Of a DNA stretch of 38,231 nt, positions 17,310-24,300 are shown one piece after another. Source of the DNA: Pseudomonadota bacterium. GTDB lineage: Bacteria; Pseudomonadota; Alphaproteobacteria; Rhizobiales; Pleomorphomonadaceae. The position numbers and the translations under genes were made by a program. Under the pieces are notes generated by a model that saw nothing but the letters and a program-made list of their open reading frames with translations, had not been told where the DNA came from and ran no database searches. Every line of letters begins with the position of its first letter. Within the stretch, counting starts at the first letter, position 1. The DNA lies in assembly GCA_018262505.1 (NCBI GenBank), contig JAGSYV010000006.1, forward strand, positions 1 through 38,231. Direction: 5' to 3'.

Positions 17310-18631
17310 CATCAACGAGCAAGGAAACAGAAGTCGGTGTCTCGTCATCGATCCGCAAGCATCTGCTCGCCGGCGTTCTGGCCTGTGCTGGACTGATCGG
17401 CGGGCTCGGCGGCTGGGCGGTGATGACCCCGCTCTCTGGGGCGGTAATTGCGCATGGCCAGGTTGACGTCAGCGGCAACGTCAAGCGGGTGCAGCATCGC
17501 GAAGGCGGCATCGTCGAAGCAATCTATGTTGCCGACGGCGACCATGTGAAGGCAGGCGATGTCGTCATTCGCCTCGACGCAACTACCATCAGGGCCAATC
17601 TCGCCATCCTTGAGGCCCAGATCGTCGATCTTCTGGCTCGGCGCCAACGGCTGCTTGCCGAGCGAGAGAGCGCCCATGATCTGCCCGACCTTGTGCTGAA
17701 AGCGGACCTTTATCCCGGCGTTGTCGGTGCGGAGTTACAGAATACCATCGAGGCGGAGCGACGCCTGTTCAAGGCTCGACTGGTTTCGATCGAGAGCCGC
17801 AAAAGCCAGCTCGGCGCTCAGGTTACCCAGTCCCGAAAGGCGATTGACGGCTTGCAGGCGCGACTGGTCGCGACGCGTGATCAGCTTCAGCTCACGACCG
17901 ATGAACTCGACGGAATTCTCCCCCTTTGGGACAAGGGCTTGGTGTCGATCGACCGCCTTTCGCAGCTTCGGCGTTCCAAGGCAGAGCTCACAGGCACCAT
18001 TGGCGAGATCATTTCTCAGATCGCCAGCAACGAAGGACAAATCCTCGAACGGCAGATCGCGGCTGGCAATCTTGATGAGGAGCGCCGTGCCGAGGCCGAA
18101 ACTGGTCTTCGCGAAACTGACGGCAAGTTGGCCGAACTGATTCAGCAGGCGATCGCGGCCCGTGACCAGATGAAGCACATCGACATCCGGGCGCCGCAGG
18201 ACGGTATCATCCATGAACTGGCCTATCATACGGTGGGAGGTGTCATCCCGCCTGGCGAGACCATCGCCATCATCGTTCCAATCTCCGACGAGTTGATCGT
18301 CAACGCCAGGATTAAGCCCACGGATGTCGACATGGTCGCCCCGGGGCAGACGGCGCGTCTGCGCCTCACGGCATTCAACAGCCGCCGAACACCGGAAGTA
18401 AATGCCAGGGTCGGCGTTGTTGCTGCCGACGCGACTGTCGATCCGGCAACTCGGGAAAGCTATTATCTCGCCAGGATCCGAATTCCCGCAGACGAGCTCG
18501 GCAAGCTCAAGGAGCCGCTGCTCCCTGGAATGCCCGTCGAGGCCTATGTCACCACAAGCGAGCGAACCGCTCTCGATTATCTCCTGAAGCCGCTAACGGA
18601 TCAGTTTGCGAAGGCACTGCGGGAAGAGTGA
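17306..18631 (+). CDS. HlyD/PrtE-family periplasmic adaptor (membrane fusion protein)
   Basis: 441 residues. One N-terminal transmembrane helix (LLAGVLACAGLIGGLGGWAVM) is followed by a lipoyl/biotinyl-like half (GNVKRVQHREGGIVEAIYV), a long coiled-coil hairpin (about 90-280) and the second lipoyl half (IRAPQDGIIHELAYHTVGG). The C-terminal beta-barrel ends with ERTALDYLLKPLTDQFAKAL, a hallmark of this family. It bridges the ABC exporter to an outer-membrane channel encoded elsewhere. The ATG overlaps the ABC transporter stop. Confidence 0.9.
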   Translation: MTSTSKETEVGVSSSIRKHLLAGVLACAGLIGGLGGWAVMTPLSGAVIAHGQVDVSGNVKRVQHREGGIVEAIYVADGDHVKAGDVVIRLDATTIRANLAILEAQIVDLLARRQRLLAERESAHDLPDLVLKADLYPGVVGAELQNTIEAERRLFKARLVSIESRKSQLGAQVTQSRKAIDGLQARLVATRDQLQLTTDELDGILPLWDKGLVSIDRLSQLRRSKAELTGTIGEIISQIASNEGQILERQIAAGNLDEERRAEAETGLRETDGKLAELIQQAIAARDQMKHIDIRAPQDGIIHELAYHTVGGVIPPGETIAIIVPISDELIVNARIKPTDVDMVAPGQTARLRLTAFNSRRTPEVNARVGVVAADATVDPATRESYYLARIRIPADELGKLKEPLLPGMPVEAYVTTSERTALDYLLKPLTDQFAKALREE

Positions 18632-18638
18632 TTTGGGA

Positions 18639-18660
18639 CCTCTCCCTTTGGCGGGGGAGG
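18639..18660 (+). terminator. Hairpin after the secretion operon, possible terminator
   Basis: CCTCTCCC and GGGGGAGG pair as an 8-bp stem (one G-T pair) with a 6-nt loop, 8 nt after the adaptor gene stop. No T-run follows, so it may act only as a weak or Rho-assisted terminator or an mRNA-stabilising hairpin. Confidence 0.35.
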
Positions 18661-18737
18661 CGAGCTACGATGTGATCATCAAGCTTGCCACCGAGGTCAT
18701 CAAAATGGGCTTCCTCCCTGCAATCGACAATCCGTCG

Positions 18738-18774
18738 CTGACAGTTGTCAGATATGATACTATGTTTCTGACAA
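18738..18774 (+). promoter_or_regulatory. Promoter with nested inverted repeats (likely autorepressor operator)
   Basis: CTGACA (18738-18743) and TATGTT (18761-18766) form a -35/-10 pair with 17-nt spacing. Two dyads cover it: CTGACA-GT-TGTCAG (18738-18751), and TTGTCAGA (18745-18752) against TCTGACAA (18767-18774). The ATG of the DUF6088/AbiEi-like gene follows at 18790 after a purine-rich ribosome binding site (GGAAGAGAAG). AbiEi-type antitoxins are known to repress their own promoter through paired inverted repeats, so this is the natural operator. Confidence 0.6.
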
Positions 18775-18789
18775 ACAGGAAGAGAAGCC

Positions 18790-19386
18790 ATGAGCTCCGT
18801 CAAAGAAGCGATCCGTTCGCATGTCAAAGGTCAGCCTGAAGGCACGATTTTCGTGCCAAAGGAGTTTCTCTCCTTGGGTACTCGCGCGTCGGTGGATCAA
18901 GCATTGGCTCGCTTGGTCAAAGCCGACGTTTTGACCCGAGTGTCGCGAGGCGTCTACACTGCCAACATCGCCACCAGGTTCGGAACGATACCTCCCCAAG
19001 TGGAGCTGGTCATCGAGAACTACGCCGCCGCGAAAGGGCAGGAAATCCTTCAAAATGAGGCAATTGCGGCCAATCGGTTTGGGCTGACAACCCAGGTTCC
19101 GATCCGGCATGTCTACATCACATCCGGACCGAGCCGCCATCTTCGGTTGGGAAAAGTGGATGTCGAGGTGAGAAAGGTCCCCAGATGGCTTACCCTCTAT
19201 CCCGGCAGGCCAGCGGGTGAGATCATTCGCGCACTTTCCTTTGTGGGAGCCCGCGAAGCGAAGACCGCTGCGAGTTCCATCAGAAGCAAGGTGGAAAAAG
19301 AGGAATGGCGCACCGTCTTGAAGGCAAAAGCAATGCTTCCGGCTTGGATGACGTCGGCGTTGGCGCAGGAGGCGAACTTTGCCTGA
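18790..19386 (+). CDS. DUF6088 / AbiEi-like antitoxin-type regulator
   Basis: 198 residues. The N-terminal 70 or so residues form a winged-helix domain (FVPKEFLSLGTRASVDQALA, then LVKADVLTRVSRGVYT) like the AbiEi antitoxin, and the C-terminal part resembles the DUF6088/AbiEi C-terminal region. In complete systems this protein is encoded just before an AbiEii-type nucleotidyltransferase toxin and represses the promoter. Here only a short relic of such a toxin follows (19382 onward), so the antitoxin appears orphaned. The operator upstream looks intact, so the gene may still be expressed and self-regulated. Confidence 0.75.
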   Translation: MSSVKEAIRSHVKGQPEGTIFVPKEFLSLGTRASVDQALARLVKADVLTRVSRGVYTANIATRFGTIPPQVELVIENYAAAKGQEILQNEAIAANRFGLTTQVPIRHVYITSGPSRHLRLGKVDVEVRKVPRWLTLYPGRPAGEIIRALSFVGAREAKTAASSIRSKVEKEEWRTVLKAKAMLPAWMTSALAQEANFA

Positions 19387-19486
19387 GGGCTACTTTACTC
19401 TTTCTCCGGAAGATAGGAGGGCCGCCCTCCTTTATGGACACGCGACGACATTCGTCGATCACATGAACACAATGTCCGCCTCCTGA
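19382..19486 (+). pseudogene. Relic of the N-terminus of an AbiEii-type nucleotidyltransferase
   Basis: Overlapping the DUF6088 stop, a short frame reads GYFTLSPEDRRAALLYGHA and stops at 19484-19486. Nucleotidyltransferase toxins partnered with AbiEi/DUF6088 proteins begin with a similar FLxLSPEDRREAL stretch before the LLEKD motif. The downstream part is absent, and the sequence runs into the convergent MbcA/ParS-type gene. I infer a deletion junction near 19440-19460. Based on about 14 residues only. Confidence 0.4.
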
Positions 19487-19983
19487 TAGGGCCGGAATGC
19501 GTGATCGATCTCGTTCGGCGGCATGTAAAAGCCACCGCAGGCAGCATCGAGAAACCGCCGGACGCTCAAGAGGCCATCCTGAGTTCCGCTCGTGATCAAA
19601 GCGACCGGAGGGCGACCACCGAACAGGGGAGCGCCATGCGGCGTCTTCAGCCATTCGACGCCGTCTTGTTCCGTTGGGTAGAGGGTGCCTAGTGCTTGGT
19701 GGATGCCGAGCACGATCGAGATGCGCGTAAGCCTGTCGACATCGAGTGTGATGTCGCGATGTTCCCGAACTGCTTTCACCCAGTTGCGGTACATGGATCG
19801 AGCGGGCATCCCGAGAACGAGCAAGCGTTCCTCGTCGGTCATCGCCCAAAGATCCGCGATCGCAAGAAAAGTCCTAAGTCCAGGTGCACTGAGCCGACGA
19901 CGATTGGCAGGGGCAAACCGCTTCATCAGAGGCTCCAGAGCTTCACTTGGGTTCAGCGTCACCTCGCGCGTTTCGGTTGCCAT
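19459..19983 (-). CDS. MbcA/ParS/Xre-family antitoxin (DUF2384), no adjacent RES toxin
   Basis: 174 residues from the ATG at 19983, which has a GGAGG ribosome binding site 4 nt upstream. The N-terminal part is an Xre-like helical domain. The C-terminal part shows the DUF2384 features: RLTRISIVLGIHQALGTLYP, then WLKTPHGAPLFGGRPP and a final VRRFLDA helix. These proteins neutralise RES-domain toxins, ADP-ribosyltransferase-like enzymes that deplete NAD, and the toxin gene normally follows. Downstream on this strand lies instead the convergent DUF6088 gene. It is either orphaned or has a partner elsewhere. Confidence 0.72.
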   Translation of the reverse strand: MATETREVTLNPSEALEPLMKRFAPANRRRLSAPGLRTFLAIADLWAMTDEERLLVLGMPARSMYRNWVKAVREHRDITLDVDRLTRISIVLGIHQALGTLYPTEQDGVEWLKTPHGAPLFGGRPPVALITSGTQDGLLSVRRFLDAACGGFYMPPNEIDHAFRPYQEADIVFM

Positions 19984-20136
19984 CACGCCTCCATTCCAAA
20001 TGCAATTTAGCTCAAGTTCCGGCGGTCCGTAAGATCGTCTACTGGCGGACACATGCTGACAGGGTCGGGCAGGTTGCATCGCGTCTGGATACTGGTGGAC
20101 ACCGGAAAGGAGGCCCTATGATGCCATGGCCATTGT

Positions 20137-20634
20137 CTAGACGACCATCCGGGGATGAGGCCCTGCAAGTGGGTTCATCAACCCAGGCAGGGCGAAGTAC
20201 CCGTCGATGATTTCGAAATCCCGAAGGTTGGCTGTGGCGATCGTTGCCCCGAGGACGATAGCGGTGGCCGCTATCAGAAGATCCTGCCCAGGTGCCTGCG
20301 GCCCGGCTTTAGGTGCCGGCAGCCAAAGGTTCTTCAGCGCCGACGTCATGACCATTCGTGCATGGAGCCGTGCGATCTCTGCCGTCATTGGCTGAATGTG
20401 AAAATCGGACGCCAAAAGCACTTCCAACCATTCGGCCAGAGCCTCGCTTTTGGCTGGATTAGTAGTTGCGATCTTTTGGATGCCGCACTGAATTTCGAAA
20501 ATGACGGCAACTGGAATGGCGATGTCAGCCGGATCGATTTCCTGTATCCAGTCTCGGAGGTTGGGATTCTGTTGATCGGCTCTCTTTGCGAACTCGGATA
20601 CGATGCAGGTATCCAAAACGAGTCCGATGGGCAT
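20137..20634 (-). CDS. PIN-domain ribonuclease toxin (VapC/FitB-like)
   Basis: About 165 residues from the ATG at 20634 (MPIGLVLDTCIVSEF). PIN signatures are present: a first aspartate in LVLDTC, an acidic position in AVIFEIQCGI, PGQDLLIAATA, and a C-terminal ATANLRDFEIIDGYF segment. VapC toxins cleave tRNA or rRNA and are held by a co-transcribed VapB/FitA antitoxin. No such gene lies upstream on this strand; the nearest candidate is a Phd-like gene on the opposite strand, head to head. An in-frame ATG at 20694 would add 20 residues unlike the family. Confidence 0.8.
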   Translation of the reverse strand: MPIGLVLDTCIVSEFAKRADQQNPNLRDWIQEIDPADIAIPVAVIFEIQCGIQKIATTNPAKSEALAEWLEVLLASDFHIQPMTAEIARLHARMVMTSALKNLWLPAPKAGPQAPGQDLLIAATAIVLGATIATANLRDFEIIDGYFALPGLMNPLAGPHPRMVV

Positions 20635-20745
20635 GCGAAAAATCCCAATGAAAGAACTGCCGACATCGTTTGCTAACCCGGATTTGTTATCCAATCGTTA
20701 ACCATACCAGCTTCGGAGTTGGCGCGTTTCCGAATACCGGCTAGA

Positions 20746-20997
20746 ATGGGCATCGCGGGATCGAATTCCGATCCTAGCTCGCGAGCCAGTGAGTGGGAAT
20801 CGTTGAGAATTTGGACTTCTGACGACGCGGCGACGCGTCTCGATGAGTTATTGGACGCAGCTATGGTCGAGCCTCAGACCATAGAACGTGGCGGACGCCA
20901 ATTCGTGATATCGCGGGTCGGTGATGCGTCGAAACAGGATGTCGACTTCCTGCTGAAGGGCGGTCCGCTTGAGGGCGACGAGGATCTTGGCGGTTGA
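20746..20997 (+). CDS. Phd/YefM-family antitoxin
   Basis: 83 residues from the ATG at 20746, or about 64 from a TTG at 20803, which would give the more typical beginning RIWTSDDAATRLDELLDAA. The core (EPQTIERGGRQFVI) is typical of prevent-host-death antitoxins, which bind operator DNA and mask a toxin such as a PIN ribonuclease. The usual downstream toxin gene is absent: after the stop I see no PIN, Doc or RelE start. The only PIN gene nearby is divergent (start 20634). The 110-nt space between them could hold a shared operator. Confidence 0.7.
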   Translation: MGIAGSNSDPSSRASEWESLRIWTSDDAATRLDELLDAAMVEPQTIERGGRQFVISRVGDASKQDVDFLLKGGPLEGDEDLGG

Positions 20998-21053
20998 TCT
21001 AGTGCCGGCAACTACCGAAGATGATAACGGTTCGGCAGACTGGCTGTTGGCCT

Positions 21054-21329
21054 TCACTCACAGCATAGCTTGCGCTTGTAGGTGTTGCCGAACGTCCGAA
21101 AGGCGTCGTTCGGGAACCTGGCGTCCTTCTTTTTTGTTTGTAACGCTGCCTTGGCCTCGTCGTCCGTAAACTTGCCTGCCAGCGTGACGGCAACCCATCC
21201 ACTCGGAGTCTCATAAGCGTCGGTCCGATACGTTACAGCCGACCAGGAGGACGCGAGCCAATTTGCTATTACTAAGTGCGTCTCCAAGCCGCCGACAGGT
21301 TTCCTCGTGAAGCCCGTTGAAAAGGACAT
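21054..21329 (-). CDS. Small unknown protein or fragment with SPOR-like segment
   Basis: 91 residues. The C-terminal two thirds (SGWVAVTLAGKFTDDEAKAA, then FPNDAFRTFGNTYKRKLC) look like a compact alpha/beta unit similar in pattern to SPOR domains. A related pattern occurs near the N-terminus of the secreted protease at 31.6-34.2 kb (SGWLAVSLEP, then LPSDALLSSGRDYVETIWK). There is no signal peptide here, so it may be the 3' end of a larger lost gene. It lies between the Phd gene and the large helicase gene, on the helicase strand but downstream of it. Confidence 0.4.
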   Translation of the reverse strand: MSFSTGFTRKPVGGLETHLVIANWLASSWSAVTYRTDAYETPSGWVAVTLAGKFTDDEAKAALQTKKKDARFPNDAFRTFGNTYKRKLCCE

Positions 21330-21378
21330 TGTGGTTCGTTGGCAGTGCCGACGGTCAAAGAAGCGGGAAACTCCAAGA

Positions 21379-24300
21379 TTATTCGGATGTTGTCGTTGCG
21401 ACCAGCATATCTGCCTGCATGGTCAATTCGCCTGACGAAACCGCCGCACTAATCTGCTTTTCAATGGCCTCGCGAACGGTAGCGCTCGTCGACTTAATTC
21501 CGAAGGCCCGCGAGACCGCCTGCACCACTTGATCTGAGGTCGCGCCCAAGTTTCGCCGAACGATGTCGAGAACGGCTGTCCGAATCTCCGATGGCGGCAA
21601 CATATCCGCCTGACGCAAGCTGAGAGAGACGGCGGCGCTTCTATCGCGTACCCGGACCGTCGCCTGAGGGATGGAGAGGAAATCGCCGGAACGCTCGACG
21701 CGACCAGTTGTTACCGCGAACGCAGCAGCTGCTTCGATGGCTTGCTGAATACGGTTTCCGGCTCTCTTAAGCCCCCACGCGTTACGGATCCTGGCTGTCA
21801 CCTCCTCGATATGAACCGGACCTTCGACCCGCGTTACCTCCTCGACGAGACTGGCCAGCGTTCCGGTGGGAGTCTCATGCAACTCGGTCGCTCCATAACG
21901 CGGACGCCGAGGCTCGGCCTCCACGTAGAACTCACCCAAGGACGCTGCGGCCTCGCCGGCAGGAGCGAGTCCTATTTCGGTCGCATCCTCACGTTCAATG
22001 GTGACGATCTCGAACGGAACGGCCCTGGAGGCGCGCGCGGTTGCCTCCGCGTCGTGTTCTGCCTTGGCCGCCTCAATCCTGGCGACGATCAAATCGAGCT
22101 GCTCCTTCGGTCGCTGGAACCAGTCGGTGCTCCAGACCCTATGAATAGTCCATCCATGACTTTCCAGGACCGACTGCCGAAGCCGATCACGATCGCGAGC
22201 AGAACGGGCATCATGATAGGAAGCCCCATCGCATTCGATTCCAAGGAGGTAACGCCCAGGCCGCTCGGCGTCGGCAACGGCAAGGTCGATAAAGAAGCCG
22301 GCGAGGCCGACCTGCCGGTGGACCTGATATCCCAACGCCTGAAGCGCCTTCGCGACCTGCTCCTCGAATACGCTGTCAAAATCCCGTCCCGTGCTCTCCG
22401 CCATGGTCAACTGACCGGTTCGGGCGAAATGCAAGAACAGACGGAACGCAAAGACGCCCTTGCGCGTCTGGGCAAAGTCGGGCTCGATGTCCTCGTCGGT
22501 CATCGAAGCGAAAACTTCGCATCTCTGCTTGGCGCGAGAGATAAGCACGTTAAGGCGTCGCTCGCCGCCTTCCGATCCAAGCGGCCCAAACCGCATCGGC
22601 ACCCGCCCGCCAGGCGTAATCGGGCCGTAGCCAACTGAGATGAAGATTACATCACGCTCGTCGCCCTGCACGTTTTCCAGGTTCTTGACGAAAAATGGCT
22701 CAGCCGGATGATCCTGGAAGAACGCTTCCGTTTCCGGAGGCAGACCGCGGCGCAACACTTCCAAATGGTCGAGGATGGCCCGGCGCTGTGCGGCTGAGAA
22801 CGCGGCAACGCCCAGGGAGAGCTCAGGACATTGCCGCGCATGGTCGACGATCGCTTGCGCAACGATCTTGGCCTCTACCTGGTTCGTTCGTGTGCCGCCG
22901 GCATCAAACAGCCCATTGGGGATGTGATGAAAGCGTAAGCCCATTCCGGCTTCGGCCGTGTAAGGGCTCGGAACGATGAAAAGCTTGCTCTCATAGAACT
23001 GCCGGTTGCTGACGGCGATCAGCGACTGGTGCCTACTGCGATAGTGCCAGCGGAGCATTCGAGTCGGCAGCCCGCGCGCCGAGAATAGTCCGAGAATGCT
23101 TTCGATGTCGCCGACACGGCCTCCATCATCATTCTCGTCGTCACCAGCGTTACCTATCATTTTGGCGAAGAACGCGGTCGGAGGCAGCTGCTTGGGATCA
23201 CCGACGACCACGACCTGTTTGGCTCGTGCGATCGCGCCCAGCGCATCGACGGGCTGGATCTGACTGGCTTCGTCCATGACCAACAGGTCGAAATCGAAAA
23301 CGCCTGGGGCGAGGAATTGCGCCACCGACAGCGGACTCATCATGAACACGGGTTTGAGTGCCTGAACGGCCGGTCCTGCTCGCTCCATGAGCTTGCGGAT
23401 CGGCATGTGTCCGCGCCTCTTCTGCATTTCGGCACGCAACACGCCCACTGGTCCGATAGCGCCGCCGTCCCGAGGCGGAAGACGCTTATGGTGAGCGCTG
23501 ACGACTTCCATACTGGCGAGGGCAATGCGCTGGCGGTCGAGATCGGCGAAGTCGCTTGCAATACGCCCGTGCAGCGTGCCGTCGAATCGTCCCAGTTCCG
23601 GAGCGACGCCGACCTGATCCGCGTGCACGGCCTCGAAGTACGTGATTTCGAAGGAAGGGATGACTTCGCCGGGCAATAGGCGGCCGTCCTCAAGTCGATC
23701 GACAACCTCATGACACCCAAGCGCGCGTCCGCGGTCCGCACGATCTCGATAGGCTACCCATTTCGAAAGATGCTCGCCCCCGTTCATCCATTTCCGCAGC
23801 CGAGCATGCAATTGGGCAAGGGGAACCGCGGCGACGTTCGACACACTGAAGCCACGCTGGCAATCGAAGCGAAGGTCGGCCAACAAGCGATCGAAGTCCG
23901 ACGTCAGATCGGTTCGGTCACGTTCGATGGCATCCGACCGTCCCGCAAGGCCTGCTCGATCCTCAATCCGACTCGCCAGAAGACGGATGTCGCCGTTCGC
24001 GCCGATCCAATCCGCGATGCGCTTCAACTTCTCCCAATCAGAGTCATGTGCAAGCCAGACGGTGTCGAAGGAGGAACGGCCGAGCGTGTCGCCGTCGACC
24101 AACGCCTGCGCGCAGTTCTGCCCTTCGATGAGCCTTTCCAAGAGACGGAGTCGTTCGGGCAGTGATGCAGGAACGTCGGCCATGATCGCGGCCGTCGCCC
24201 TATCGGCTGAATGGAAGCGGATTAAGACGTCATGGACAAAGTTCAGATCGGCACGGTCCAGTGAAAGTGCATCGCCGAAAACCAGTTCCTTTTCCGGCAG

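Noticed and set aside
20969..21169. Possible VapC toxin start after the Phd gene
   Set aside because: The reading frame shows one LAVD-like match but no PIN pattern afterwards and soon turns into cysteine/arginine-rich nonsense.
21742..22638. 298-codon plus-strand frame over the nuclease part of the helicase gene
   Set aside because: No motif, and it overlaps conserved Vsr-like and helicase codons on the other strand.
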